From Alteromonas sp. V450 (lineage in GTDB: Bacteria > Pseudomonadota > Gammaproteobacteria > Enterobacterales > Alteromonadaceae): a DNA stretch of 64,000 bases. Below the pieces are notes generated by a model. It was not told the DNA's origin, made no database searches, and worked only from the letters and a program-made list of their open reading frames with translations. This document shows, piece by piece, positions 28,959-38,045 of this stretch. The stretch lies in the NCBI RefSeq assembly GCF_001885075.1, contig NZ_MODU01000004.1:930001-994000 (forward strand), read 5' to 3'. Made by a program: the position numbers and the translations under genes. Numbering within the stretch: position 1 is the stretch's first letter; every line of letters starts with the position of its first letter.

Positions 28959-30202
28959 GCATTATTACAGAGTTAGCACAACAGGCAAAAAAAGCTGCAC
29001 GTACACTGGCAATTTTAAGTGAGAGCCAGAAAAACGCGGTGTTAACTGATATGGCCGCGGCAATTCGTGCAAATAAAAGCAAAATTATTGAAGTAAACGA
29101 AAAGGAAGTAGCGCGCGCTAAAGAAAATAACTTAGACGCAGCGATGGTTGACCGCTTAATCCTTGACGATGAGCGCATTGAATCAATGGCTGAAGGGATC
29201 GAAGTTATTGTTAAACTTGATGATCCAGTGGGTAAAGAGCGCGTTATCGGTACACGTCCAAACGGTATTGAGATTAAGAAAATGCGCATACCGCTTGGTG
29301 TTGTGTGCATGATATATGAAGCACGACCTAATGTTACTGCCGACGCAGGCGCGCTGTGCTTTAAATCGGGCAACGCAGTAATATTACGCGGTGGTAAAGA
29401 AGCACTTGATACCAGCTTAGCTATTGCTGAGCTAATGCAAGACGTACTTGAAAAGCACAATTTGCCAAAAGCGCTGGTAACGGTTGTTCCGAATCCAGAT
29501 CGCGCACTTATGCAAGAACTGATGGAACAACGCAACTACATTGATGTAATTATTCCTCGTGGTGGTGAAGGCCTTATTAACTATGTGACTGATAACGCTA
29601 AGGTGCCAGTTATTCAACACTTTAAAGGTGTGTGTCATCTTTATGTAGACAAAGATGCAAATTTAGATAAAGCGATGGCGCTACTTCTAAACGGTAAGAC
29701 ACAACGCACCGGCGTGTGTAATGCACTAGAAGGCTTAGTTGTGCATCAAGCGGTTGCAGGTGATTTTCTGCCAAAAGTGGCTGAGGCGTTTGTAGAAAAA
29801 GGCGTAAAGGTTCACGTTAACGAAAAAGGCAGCCAGTATTTTGAAGGCGCTAACGTCATTGCTGAAGATGCATACGGTGAAGAGTACCTTGGCCTGGAAA
29901 TCGCAATTCGCGTAGTAGATGATTTTGACGCAGCCGTTGACCACATTGCACAGTTCGGTAGTAACCATACTGAAGTAATTTGTACTGAAGATGCTGAAAA
30001 AGGCAGGCTGTTCCAACGCGCGGTTGATGCAAGTGTTGTCATGGTGAACGCGTCTTCACGTTTTTCTGATGGCAGTCAGCTTGGATTAGGCGCTGAAATT
30101 GGTATTGCAACAACCAAGCTACATGCGTACGGCCCAATGGGTTTAGAATCGCTGACCTCAGAGAAATACTTAGTGAACGGTGAAGGTCAAATTCGCGACT
30201 AA
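28955..30202 (+). CDS. proA: Gamma-glutamyl phosphate reductase
   Basis: A 415-residue NADPH-dependent aldehyde-dehydrogenase-fold enzyme, the second step of proline synthesis. Motifs include IPLGVVCMIYEARPNVT, LRGGKEA, IPRGGEGLI and the catalytic Cys in TQRTGVCNALE. The length is typical. It is translationally coupled to proB and ends the putP-proB-proA transcript, with a terminator 57 bases downstream. Confidence 0.97.
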   Translation: MSIITELAQQAKKAARTLAILSESQKNAVLTDMAAAIRANKSKIIEVNEKEVARAKENNLDAAMVDRLILDDERIESMAEGIEVIVKLDDPVGKERVIGTRPNGIEIKKMRIPLGVVCMIYEARPNVTADAGALCFKSGNAVILRGGKEALDTSLAIAELMQDVLEKHNLPKALVTVVPNPDRALMQELMEQRNYIDVIIPRGGEGLINYVTDNAKVPVIQHFKGVCHLYVDKDANLDKAMALLLNGKTQRTGVCNALEGLVVHQAVAGDFLPKVAEAFVEKGVKVHVNEKGSQYFEGANVIAEDAYGEEYLGLEIAIRVVDDFDAAVDHIAQFGSNHTEVICTEDAEKGRLFQRAVDASVVMVNASSRFSDGSQLGLGAEIGIATTKLHAYGPMGLESLTSEKYLVNGEGQIRD

Positions 30203-30258
30203 TAATAAGCGGTTTTAACTGGTCGGCATTGTGCCACGACTTTACATGCTTCATAATG

Positions 30259-30288
30259 AAAAGCGCTGACATTCGTCGGCGCTTTTTT
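30259..30288 (+). terminator. Terminator after proA
   Basis: AAAGCGCTGAC / GTCGGCGCTTT stem with one G-U pair, a four-base loop and a T run. Confidence 0.88.
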
Positions 30289-30332
30289 ATTTTTATTCAA
30301 AGATTTACCCTCGCAGCACAGACGGAGCATAC

Positions 30333-31283
30333 ATGGAGATTGTGATAGACCCTACTCAGTTATGGAATCAGCTTGTAGCCTTTGCCACTGAGTACAAATT
30401 GCTGACGTCGCTACTACTTTTAATTGTATTGCATTTTATAAAAAAAGGTATGCTGCTGCTGATAAGACGAATTAGTTCTCAGCGTGGTGAAGACAGAAGA
30501 AATCAAATCAATATTTTAGAGCAGTTAGGCAACGCCTTTATCATTGTGGTGCTTATGATAGTGTGGAGCTCTGAAATACAAACCCTAGCAATATCTATTG
30601 CGGCATTTATGGTGGCTATTGTGCTAGCCACTCGTGAGTTTATTCAGTGTTTTATGGGGTTTATCTACTATTTGGGCGCTCGCCCGTTTAGGGTAGGCGA
30701 CTGGATCCAAATGAATAACATCATTGGTGAAGTGGTGGAAATGGACTGGGCAAAAACAGCGCTATTAGAAGTTGACCCTGAAAGTTTTAACTACACGGGT
30801 AAACACGTATACGTACCTAACAGTCAACTTGTTACGCAAACTGTACGTAACCTTAACTTTATGCGCCGCTACCGTTTACACTCGTTTGAAATTGTTAACG
30901 AGCCTACGGTAAATGCCTATAGCTTATTACCCGCTTTTCACGCCCGTGCACAAGCGCATTGTGAATACTTTCGTGACGTTGCAGAGCGCTATAAAGGCTT
31001 AATTGAACGTCATTTAGAGCAAGAGTTTATTCGCATTGACCCCGAGGTAGAAATTAAAACCAATGAACTGGCAAAAGTAGTGGTAAAGGTAAGCTTGTTT
31101 TGCCCTACAGCTGAAGCCCATGAATTAGAACACAAAATGTGTTCAGACTGGTTGAGCCTGTGGTTTAAGGCGCAAAAAGAAGAACAGCGGCAGCTGCATG
31201 CGCAGCAAGCCGACACATCTTCGACCCAAAACCAAAATAAAGCGCTTCCTGAAGGGCCAATAACCACAAGCGGTGCGCTATAA
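30333..31283 (+). CDS. MscS-family mechanosensitive channel
   Basis: A 316-residue small-conductance channel protein. Membrane helices lie near residues 22-42, 68-85 and 88-115; the third is the pore helix region (AAFMVAIVLATREFIQC). The beta domain begins GARPFRVGDWIQM, IIGEVVEMDW and YVPNSQLVTQTVRNL, which are hallmark MscS segments. The C-terminal tail is Gln/Ser-rich and not conserved. Such channels release solutes at osmotic downshock, which fits its place beside the proline genes. Its stop is 3 bases from the convergent HNH gene. Confidence 0.92.
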   Translation: MEIVIDPTQLWNQLVAFATEYKLLTSLLLLIVLHFIKKGMLLLIRRISSQRGEDRRNQINILEQLGNAFIIVVLMIVWSSEIQTLAISIAAFMVAIVLATREFIQCFMGFIYYLGARPFRVGDWIQMNNIIGEVVEMDWAKTALLEVDPESFNYTGKHVYVPNSQLVTQTVRNLNFMRRYRLHSFEIVNEPTVNAYSLLPAFHARAQAHCEYFRDVAERYKGLIERHLEQEFIRIDPEVEIKTNELAKVVVKVSLFCPTAEAHELEHKMCSDWLSLWFKAQKEEQRQLHAQQADTSSTQNQNKALPEGPITTSGAL

Positions 31284-31286
31284 CGG

Positions 31287-31841
31287 TTAGTCCATACACG
31301 TCCAGGCTCTGTGGCTGGTGAAGTGGCCTTGTAAAAATGCCATTTGATCAGCCAATATACGCCTATTCATTAAATAAAAACGCTCGTACACATTTGGCCT
31401 GAAGGGTATTGCTAATAAGGGCATGTTGGCTTCTTCTGGCGTTTTCGCGCCTTTTGCGTGATTGCAACGCTGGCAGGCAGTGGCGACGTTCGTCCAGTTA
31501 TCTTTTCCGCCACGAGAGCGGGGGATTATGTGGTCTCGGGTTAGTTGTTTTGGCGTAAACTTATTGCCGCAGTACAAACACAAATAGCTATCACGCCTGA
31601 ACAAATAACGATTAGTAAGCGCAACTTTGCCAGATAAATCTGTCACCTTGCCGTCGCACGCAATAATGCTCGACAGCGTAAGTTGGCTTTGTAGCCCTTC
31701 GTGATTCCAGCCCCCTTTAAGCGTTATCGCATCGCTACCTAGTTCAAATAGCACTTTATCTTGACTGTAAAGCTTTGCGGCTTGTTCAACATCTATCCAC
31801 TCTTGTGGCATGCCTGCTTTATTAAGTCGAAGTACCAACAT
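31287..31841 (-). CDS. HNH endonuclease
   Basis: A 184-residue protein with a C-terminal HNH nuclease domain: CLYCGNKF, LTRDHIIPRSRGGKDNWTN and ACQRCNHAKGAKTPEEA, giving paired CxxC zinc ligands and the His-Asn-His set. I start it at the ATG at 31841, preceded by AAAGGAG; an upstream ATG at 31859 adds six residues. The N-terminal 70 residues are of unknown function. Stand-alone proteins of this type are common in proteobacteria and may be housekeeping; the target is unknown. Confidence 0.88.
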   Translation of the reverse strand: MLVLRLNKAGMPQEWIDVEQAAKLYSQDKVLFELGSDAITLKGGWNHEGLQSQLTLSSIIACDGKVTDLSGKVALTNRYLFRRDSYLCLYCGNKFTPKQLTRDHIIPRSRGGKDNWTNVATACQRCNHAKGAKTPEEANMPLLAIPFRPNVYERFYLMNRRILADQMAFLQGHFTSHRAWTCMD

Positions 31842-32187
31842 GGTTATCTCCTTTAGCACACTAATATTAGACGTTCTTGTTGTAGTAAACTTTTTCTGCT
31901 ATTACGCAACCAGCGTTCTTGGTTTAAGTAGTTTGTCTGCTTTTGGTTCTAGCATACGCGGTTTTGTGTCATTATGATGAAAATATAGTCAATAATTCAA
32001 ATTTCACAGATATTTCATATAGCCATGGTGCTATAGGTGCCAGTGGTTAATAACTGAGTTAATTACAAAATAAGACAACAAATTCTACGTGGAGCTGTAT
32101 TTGGCAATGGCATTAACGCCACTTCAAAGCTATACTATGCGCCGCGTTTAAAAGCGATAAATAAAGATTGAAATTAAAGGACAAATA
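31842..32187. promoter_or_regulatory. Divergent promoter region and pnp leader
   Basis: About 345 bases between the HNH gene and pnp. It has no rpsO gene, which precedes pnp in most gammaproteobacteria. A TTGGCA at 32101 and TATACT at 32131 are 24 bases apart, too far for a good promoter; I cannot place one with confidence. Confidence 0.35.
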
Positions 32188-34299
32188 GTGACTCCTATTA
32201 CTAAATCATTTCAGTATGGACAGCATACTGTAACTCTAGAGACGGGCGTAATTGCTCGTCAGGCAACAGCTGCGGTTCTTGCGAGCATGGACGACACGTC
32301 TGTACTGGTAACAGTAGTTGGTAAAAAAGAAGCCAAAGCAGATCAGGACTTCTTCCCACTTACTGTTAACTACCAAGAAAAAGCGTACGCTGCGGGTAAA
32401 ATTCCAGGTGGTTTCTTCAAGCGTGAAGGTCGTCCATCTGAAGGTGAAACACTGATTGCACGTCTTATCGACCGCCCAATCCGCCCATTATTCCCTGAAG
32501 GCTTCAAAAACGAAGTACAAGTTGTTGTAACTGTAATGTCTGCTAACCCAGATATTCCTACAGACATCATCTCTATGATTGGTACTTCTGCAGCCCTTGC
32601 TATCTCTGGTATTCCTTTCAACGGCCCAATTGGTGCGGCACGTGTTGGTTTTAGCAACGGCGAATACATTCTAAACACACGCAACGAAGAGCAAGCGGAA
32701 AGCGAGCTAGACCTTGTTGTTGCGGGTACAGAAGGCGCAGTACTTATGGTTGAATCAGAAGCAAGCGTGCTTTCTGAAGAAACTATGCTTGGTGCGGTTA
32801 TGTTTGGTCACGAGCAAATGCAAACTGTGGTTAACGCGGTTAACGAATTTGCTGCTGAAGTTGGCACTGAGAAGTGGGACTGGACACCAGAAGCAGAAAA
32901 CACTGCGCTTAAAGATAAAGTTAAAGCACTAGCTGAAGCTGAAATGACAGCGGCTTATCAGATTTCTGACAAGCTAGAGCGTAAAGACGCGGTAACTGCT
33001 GCGACCGAAAAAGCACTAGAAGCAATCCTTGCTGAAGACGAAGAACAAGACAAGAAAGAAGTACTAGACCTTCTTCACGACCTTGAGTCTGATGTAGTTC
33101 GTTCGCGCATTCTATCTGGCGCACCGCGTATTGACGGTCGTGACCCAGCGATGATCCGTGCACTAGACGTTGCTACTGGCATTCTTCCACGTACTCACGG
33201 TTCTGCACTATTCACCCGTGGTGAAACGCAGGCACTAGTAGCTGCTACACTAGGTACAGAGCGTGACGCACAAATGATTGACGAGCTTCAAGGTAAGCGC
33301 GACAGCCGTTTCATGCTTCACTATAACTTCCCTCCATACTGTGTTGGTGAAACCGGTATGATTGGCTCGCCTAAGCGTCGTGAAATTGGTCACGGTCGTC
33401 TAGCGAAGCGTGGTATTCAAGCAGTAATGCCAAGCGAAGAAGAATTCCCGTACGTAGTACGTGTGGTTTCTGAAATCACAGAATCTAATGGTTCATCTTC
33501 AATGGCATCGGTATGTGGTACTTCACTAGCGCTTATGGATGCAGGTGTACCAATTAAAGCGTCTGTTGCGGGTATCGCAATGGGTCTTGTTAAGAGCGAC
33601 GACAACTTTGTTGTACTTTCAGACATACTTGGTGACGAAGATCACCTTGGTGATATGGACTTTAAAGTAGCGGGTACTACCGACGGTATTACTGCACTTC
33701 AAATGGACATTAAGATTGAAGGTATCACTAAAGAAATCATGCAAATTGCGCTTAAACAAGCAAAAGAAGCACGTTTGCACATTCTTAAGACCATGGACGA
33801 AGCTATTGGCGGTCACCGTGAAGAGCTAAGTGAATTTGCTCCACGCATTTACACAATGAAGATTGACCAAGACAAGATCCGTGACGTTATCGGTAAAGGC
33901 GGCGCAATGATCCGTCAAATTACTGAAGAGTCTGACACTAACATTGAGATTGAAGACGACGGTACTATCAAAATCTTCGCGACAGAGCGTGCGAAAGCAG
34001 ACATCGCTATTAGCAAGATTGAGCAAGTGACGGCTGAAATTGAAGTGGGTAAGACTTACAACGGTAAGATTACACGTATTGTAGACTTCGGTGCGTTTGT
34101 AGAAGTACTTCCTGGTAAAGAAGGTCTTGTTCACATTTCACAAATCGCTCACGAGCGTGTGAACAAAGTAACCGACTACCTAGAAGAAGGCCAAATGGTT
34201 GACGTTAAGGTTATGGAAATCGATCGCCAAAACCGTGTACGTTTAAGCATTAAAGAGCTTCTAGAAAAGCCTGCGCCTAAGTCTGACGACGCAGAGTAA
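32188..34299 (+). CDS. pnp: Polyribonucleotide nucleotidyltransferase (PNPase)
   Basis: A 703-residue trimeric 3'-5' exoribonuclease of the degradosome. It starts with GTG at 32188, with AAAGGA upstream. Two RNase PH domains are present; the second holds [22 protein letters not shown] and [15 protein letters not shown] motifs. A KH domain ([16 protein letters not shown]) and an S1 domain ([28 protein letters not shown], only a part needed for recognition) complete it. Codon use looks optimised, as for a highly expressed gene. It is unusual in lacking rpsO immediately upstream. Confidence 0.97.
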   Translation: MTPITKSFQYGQHTVTLETGVIARQATAAVLASMDDTSVLVTVVGKKEAKADQDFFPLTVNYQEKAYAAGKIPGGFFKREGRPSEGETLIARLIDRPIRPLFPEGFKNEVQVVVTVMSANPDIPTDIISMIGTSAALAISGIPFNGPIGAARVGFSNGEYILNTRNEEQAESELDLVVAGTEGAVLMVESEASVLSEETMLGAVMFGHEQMQTVVNAVNEFAAEVGTEKWDWTPEAENTALKDKVKALAEAEMTAAYQISDKLERKDAVTAATEKALEAILAEDEEQDKKEVLDLLHDLESDVVRSRILSGAPRIDGRDPAMIRALDVATGILPRTHGSALFTRGETQALVAATLGTERDAQMIDELQGKRDSRFMLHYNFPPYCVGETGMIGSPKRREIGHGRLAKRGIQAVMPSEEEFPYVVRVVSEITESNGSSSMASVCGTSLALMDAGVPIKASVAGIAMGLVKSDDNFVVLSDILGDEDHLGDMDFKVAGTTDGITALQMDIKIEGITKEIMQIALKQAKEARLHILKTMDEAIGGHREELSEFAPRIYTMKIDQDKIRDVIGKGGAMIRQITEESDTNIEIEDDGTIKIFATERAKADIAISKIEQVTAEIEVGKTYNGKITRIVDFGAFVEVLPGKEGLVHISQIAHERVNKVTDYLEEGQMVDVKVMEIDRQNRVRLSIKELLEKPAPKSDDAE

Positions 34300-34338
34300 T
34301 AGCAATTAGGTTTTAAACCTAATTATTTATGTTTAAGT

Positions 34339-34364
34339 AAAAAGGGAGCTTGGCTCCCTTTTTT
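34339..34364 (+). terminator. Terminator after pnp
   Basis: AAAGGGAGC / GCTCCCTTT stem followed by a T run. Confidence 0.9.
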
Positions 34365-34477
34365 CGTTTTAGGTTTTAAAAGCAGTAACGGGTTGGGTTT
34401 TACTCGCTAACCCATAGATTTGAGCCACACATTCAAATCATAACGAAATGTGCTTTTTTTTTGAGAGGTATTAGATA

Positions 34478-34771
34478 ATGGATAAGCAAACGCAAACCGA
34501 AGTAGAAGCAGCGGTATTCCGCCGCTTAGTAGAACACCTAGACGCAAACAAAGACGTACAGAACATCGACCTAATGATTTTGGCGGATTTTTGCCGTAAC
34601 TGCCTGGCAAAGTGGTATTCAGCAGCTGCGAGCGAGCAGGGCGCTGATATCGACTACGAAGCCGCACGCGAAGTGGTATACAAAATGCCGTATTCAGAGT
34701 GGAAAGAGAAGCACCAGTTACCGGCTACTGATGAGCAGTTGGAGAAGCTGGCTGCTAGGCAGGGAAAGTAG
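34478..34771 (+). CDS. DUF1244 family protein
   Basis: A 97-residue helical protein. It matches the DUF1244 pattern: AAVFRRLVEHLDANKDVQN at the start, LADFCRNCLAKWY in the middle with paired Cys, and YKMPYSEWKEKHQ near the end. DUF1244 proteins are widespread in proteobacteria and their function is unknown. It has its own ribosome-binding site (GAGAGGT) and is flanked by terminators. It is the last core-type gene before the cassette array. Confidence 0.9.
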   Translation: MDKQTQTEVEAAVFRRLVEHLDANKDVQNIDLMILADFCRNCLAKWYSAAASEQGADIDYEAAREVVYKMPYSEWKEKHQLPATDEQLEKLAARQGK

Positions 34772-34807
34772 TTTTTAGTTCGAGTAACGTTGAATTATTT
34801 GTTTTAG

Positions 34808-34832
34808 AAGCCAGCAGAAGCTGGCTTTTTTG
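34808..34832 (+). terminator. Terminator after the DUF1244 gene
   Basis: AAGCCAGC / GCTGGCTT stem with an AGAA loop and a T run. Confidence 0.85.
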
Positions 34833-34847
34833 TGCTTGGCTTGCGTG

Positions 34848-34892
34848 AAAAACACCAAAATTACCTGCACGATGATTTGGTGTTTTTAACTT
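34848..34892. terminator. Second hairpin, terminator-like
   Basis: AAAAACACCAAA (34848-34859) and TTTGGTGTTTTT (34876-34887) form a perfect 12-base stem with a 16-base loop and T-rich flank. It could end transcription in either direction at the border of the array. Confidence 0.6.
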
Positions 34893-34920
34893 TTGAGCAA
34901 AAAGCGACACTTTGGTTTTT

Positions 34921-35018
34921 GCTTTATTTCTGCTGTGGTTGTAGTTTAGAGTAGTTATAAATAAAAAGGACAAGTATCCCAAAGTGGTGTGGAATAGCAT
35001 GACGGTTTGGGGACGAGT
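34921..35018 (+). repeat. Dispersed repeat, copy A, at the left border of the cassette array
   Basis: About 100 bases beginning GCTTTATTTCTGCTG and holding AAAGGACAAGTATCCCAA and GACGGTTTGGGG. It aligns with copy B (44237-44330) and, more loosely, copy C (47386-47462). Each copy lies just upstream of a cassette-type gene. It may carry a promoter or be an old duplicated leader. Confidence 0.5.
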
Positions 35019-35038
35019 TAGCTGTTAGAAGACTAGCG

Positions 35039-35440
35039 ATGATTTATGAGCCTAAGGTTGTAAAAGTAGAGACTGGTTTCGAATCAGACTCTACAGTAGA
35101 CATTGACGAAATTACATTCGACAAAGAATGCTTAAACATTGCTGTTAAATCGAAGAGTTGGAGTATAAAAGCTCATTTCAATGCTATTTATGGTTTCAGA
35201 GTGCTTGATGAAGGTGATTTAGGCGAGTTTTGGAGTGAATGTAACTTAAAAACTGGTTGGTGTTTTGAAGTAATCGACGGTGGCTGGAATGCACTGGAAA
35301 ACACCAGAGAACACTTCATTACTGGTAAGCTATATCAGCCGAGGGAATATCTAATTATTGGTTTAAACGAATGTGTTTCGGTTTTAGCTTTTGAGCAACC
35401 AAAGGTAGTAGAAACATCGTCTTCTAACAAACCACTGTAG
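35039..35440 (+). CDS. Cassette gene 1: hypothetical protein
   Basis: A 133-residue soluble protein of no family I recognise. It is rich in beta-type sequence, with an acidic first half (VDIDEITFDKE), a KSWSIKAHF strand and an aromatic centre (FWSECNLKTGWCFEVIDGGWN). The last residues SSNKPL are encoded by the attC core itself, which is frequent in cassettes. There is no signal peptide. No strong ribosome-binding site precedes the ATG; expression probably depends on upstream copy A. As a first cassette it would be the best expressed if an attI promoter existed. Confidence 0.75.
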   Translation: MIYEPKVVKVETGFESDSTVDIDEITFDKECLNIAVKSKSWSIKAHFNAIYGFRVLDEGDLGEFWSECNLKTGWCFEVIDGGWNALENTREHFITGKLYQPREYLIIGLNECVSVLAFEQPKVVETSSSNKPL

Positions 35441-35539
35441 TCACTCGCTGGCGCTCGTTGGGACACAAACACGCAGGCTCCCTTCGCTTCGCTCCGTATT
35501 ATAGCCTGCGTATTTGTGCCCCTAAGTGGGGCGTTATAT
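35422..35539 (+). repeat. attC site 1
   Basis: 118 bases. The R'' core TTCTAAC overlaps the stop region of the gene, and the R' end is GGGCGTTATAT. The long arms GGGACACAAACACGCAGGCT and AGCCTGCGTATTTGTGCCCC are almost perfectly complementary, and an outer AACAAACCACT pairs with AGTGGGGCGTT. Confidence 0.88.
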
Positions 35540-35654
35540 TTACACGGGAATAACTCGCACATGGAGAGTACGTGAATTTTTTCTATTATCGCTACTGGCG
35601 TTTCCAAATAACTTTTTTTGAGATTTTTTATTATTTTTATTTGGGAGCAAGAAA

Positions 35655-35888
35655 ATGCAAAGAGTTGGTCAAAAGCGTACCATAAGCTTAATCGAAAGCA
35701 CTGTAAGCGTAATTATTGGTTATTTATTAACGGTATTAATTCAATATTATTTATACCCATTATTTGGTATTTCAGTGCCAGTTAAAGAGGCACTTGTCAT
35801 TTCAATAATTATCGTATTAATCGCTTTCGTGAAAAACTTTAGCGTGCGGAGGTTTTTTAATTACCTGCACGTAAGAGATATTGGTTAA
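35655..35888 (+). CDS. Cassette gene 2: small membrane protein, DUF7220-like
   Basis: A 77-residue protein with two membrane helices (about residues 13-33 and 43-62). The pattern SLIESTVSVIIGYLLTVL followed by YPLFGI recalls the DUF7220 family, which I know mainly from phages and phage-like regions; this is a memory-based match and should be checked. A GGGAGC site lies upstream of the ATG. About 115 bases separate it from attC 1, AT-rich and without other features. Confidence 0.7.
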   Translation: MQRVGQKRTISLIESTVSVIIGYLLTVLIQYYLYPLFGISVPVKEALVISIIIVLIAFVKNFSVRRFFNYLHVRDIG

Positions 35889-35893
35889 TGTAA

Positions 35894-35994
35894 ATATAAC
35901 AAGCCAGTCAAGAACGGACGCAAAACAGTTGGCTTGCGCTCATTCTTCGCTAATTTTAGCCAACTATTTTGCGCCGCTTACTGGGGCGTTAGAT
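35894..35994 (+). repeat. attC site 2
   Basis: 101 bases from ATATAAC to GTTAGAT. Internal arms GCAAAACAGTTGGCT and AGCCAACTATTTTGC are nearly complementary; the loop side has CTTCGC. Confidence 0.88.
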
Positions 35995-36025
35995 TATTCG
36001 TTTATAAAATTAAGGATTGGAGTTT

Positions 36026-37324
36026 ATGTCGCACAAGGTAGCGGACGTATTTGGTGTAAAAAGCACACTAATAAAATCATATATAGAAAGGGATGCCGTA
36101 GACGAAAAGTTTAAAGGCGCATTGCAAGACGGAAATGAAGTCATAGTCTACGGTTCTTCTAAGCAAGGGAAAACATCACTAATCTTAAAGCACCTAAGTG
36201 AAGACCAATATGTAAAAGTAGAGTGTTCGCCTCAGACACAACCGATTGATATCTATAAGTCAATTTTGAGACAGCTCGATATTGTATATGTTGAATCTGA
36301 ATCATCAGAGTCTGCGTCTGAACATGGAGGTAAAATTAATGCCGGTTTTAAAATTAAAATTCCATTTCTAGGTGATACAAACACTACCGCTGAAGTTTCA
36401 GATAAAGATTCTAAAAAAAGAAGTGAAACGACTAAATATATTGAATATAACTTGGCACTTGCGCAAGACGTATCGGAGTTATTAAAAAAGTTTGAAGTAA
36501 GTAAGTTCATAGTTATTGAGAATTTTCACTATTTAGAACTATCCGTACAAGAAACTCTTGCTTATGATTTACGAGTATTCCAAGATCATCATCTAATTTT
36601 TATTGTGTTAGGGATATGGCGAGAAGCAAATAGGCTAATTCAGTTCAATGGTGATTTACTAGACCGAGTAACAGAAGTTCCGGTTGAACCTTGGGAGTCT
36701 GAAGACTTCCTTAGAGTTATTGAAAAAGGTGAAAAGCTTCTTAATGTTGATTTTAGTGAAGTGAAAGGTCAACTAATTTCTGATTCATTCGATAGTGTAG
36801 GGGTTGTACAGGAGATTTGTAAACACTGCTGTATTCTCGCAGGTGCAGAAAATCCTCATACTGAAACAATAGCTATTACTCAAGATATTTTAAATAAGGC
36901 TCTCGAAATTAAAGCTCAAGAGTATGGTGTACGCCACATAAGAAATTTTGAAGCATTTGTTGATATTGCGCGCAGAACAAGTAATCAAAGTGGGAAAAAG
37001 TCACTTGCATTCCCTTACTATTTTATAAAACTGTTACTAACTCACAAATTTGAAAATATTGAAAAGGGGTTGTCTCGAGCGGTATTACTGGATGAAATAA
37101 GAAAGGTACACCATAGGCCCGACGATGTAAGATCCGGTGATTTAGGTGCTTTTCTGCATAATTTGACCGAGCATCAAATAGCTAAAAAAATTCAACCTCC
37201 ATTCGTCGATTATGATCGTGGTGGAAAAATTCTAAAAATAATAGACTCGTCTTTATATTTCTTTCTGAAACACTGTGATCGAGAGGAAATACTAGAAGAC
37301 ATTCCAAACCCTATTGATGACTAA
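36026..37324 (+). CDS. Cassette gene 3: STAND/AAA-like P-loop ATPase
   Basis: A 432-residue protein. The ATG at 36026 has AAGGA upstream; a TTG at 36017 is less likely. Walker A is GSSKQGKTS (43-51), and a Walker B-like strand is FIVIENFH with Glu165. After the ATPase core comes a helical part and a C-terminal winged-helix-like segment ending SLYFFLKHCDRE. The layout recalls STAND/ORC-like ATPases that sense a trigger and act in defence or cell death, but no effector domain (nuclease, TIR or protease) is visible. It is more AT-rich than the core genes. I infer a possible anti-phage role from family and context only. Confidence 0.75.
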   Translation: MSHKVADVFGVKSTLIKSYIERDAVDEKFKGALQDGNEVIVYGSSKQGKTSLILKHLSEDQYVKVECSPQTQPIDIYKSILRQLDIVYVESESSESASEHGGKINAGFKIKIPFLGDTNTTAEVSDKDSKKRSETTKYIEYNLALAQDVSELLKKFEVSKFIVIENFHYLELSVQETLAYDLRVFQDHHLIFIVLGIWREANRLIQFNGDLLDRVTEVPVEPWESEDFLRVIEKGEKLLNVDFSEVKGQLISDSFDSVGVVQEICKHCCILAGAENPHTETIAITQDILNKALEIKAQEYGVRHIRNFEAFVDIARRTSNQSGKKSLAFPYYFIKLLLTHKFENIEKGLSRAVLLDEIRKVHHRPDDVRSGDLGAFLHNLTEHQIAKKIQPPFVDYDRGGKILKIIDSSLYFFLKHCDREEILEDIPNPIDD

Positions 37325-37326
37325 TA

Positions 37327-37427
37327 ATCTAACAAACGCATCAACGCATGGACTAATAAAGCTTGGCTTGGTTCGTGCCTCACCAATTTTAGCCAAGCTT
37401 TATTAGCCCGTTATGCGGGCGTTAAGC
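37327..37427 (+). repeat. attC site 3
   Basis: 101 bases with perfect cores ATCTAAC and GTTAAGC. Arms CTAATAAAGCTTGGCT and AGCCAAGCTTTATTAG are fully complementary, and the end reads CCGTTATGCGGGCGTTA, like Vibrio repeats. Confidence 0.93.
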
Positions 37428-37460
37428 GAAGGACTTACCCAAATTTATGGAGCATTCATT

Positions 37461-37904
37461 TTGAATCAAAGCTACATATCTAAAGTGACTGAAGCACTGT
37501 TCCTATTCCAAATGATAGAGGAAGGTTTAAAACAATGTATTGGGCTTTCGCATGAAATTATCGCAACCACAACGCCTAAACCTGTAACATAAAAAATAAA
37601 TAAGGATTCAATTAAAAACAGTGCTCTAGGCGGATTGGTTAAAATGTATTCTTTAGTGTCATCAAATGATGATTTGATAAAAAAATTGAGAAAGGTTGAG
37701 CCATGGCGAAATTTTTGTGCGCATAATGCTTATTTACATGAATATTTTTCTCGTACAAACAGTAGTCCTTATTCAACGCATACTGAAGATGATATTGATA
37801 AAGTTTTACTGCATACGAAAGAACTTTTAGCGTTTTTAAATGAAGATGTTAAGAAACTAACATCTTTGCATAGCGAAAATGTTAGCCATCCATTTTCAAT
37901 ATAA
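37461..37904 (+). pseudogene. Cassette gene 4: HEPN-like protein interrupted by an in-frame stop
   Basis: From a TTG start at 37461 (GGAG upstream) the frame encodes 43 residues (SKVTEALFLFQMIEEG), then TAA at 37590-37592, then continues in the same frame for over 100 codons to the stop at 37902-37904. The second part has SALGGLVKMYSLVSS and WRNFCAHNAY, whose R-N-x3-H is the HEPN RNase-type motif. As I recall them, homologues are continuous across the stop, so one substitution probably inactivated the gene. An alternative is a downstream start at 37635 giving an 89-residue product that keeps the motif. Confidence 0.7.
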
Positions 37905-37906
37905 AA

Positions 37907-38008
37907 ACCTAACAAACAACTAATGTGGGACCGCTAAAGCTTGGCTCGGTTTCGCTTCGCTACACAATTTTAGCCAAGCTTTATCAGCCCCATAGATGGG
38001 TGTTAGAT
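37907..38008 (+). repeat. attC site 4
   Basis: 102 bases with perfect cores ACCTAAC and GTTAGAT. Arms CTAAAGCTTGGCT and AGCCAAGCTTTATCAG are nearly complementary; the sequence is close to attC 3. Confidence 0.93.
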
Positions 38009-38045
38009 TTCTCGCAGAAACGAGTGCTCTGAGAAAGGATATCCT

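Noticed and set aside
35881..36114. 77-codon + strand frame across attC 2
   Set aside because: It lies across the recombination site and overlaps the start of the ATPase gene.
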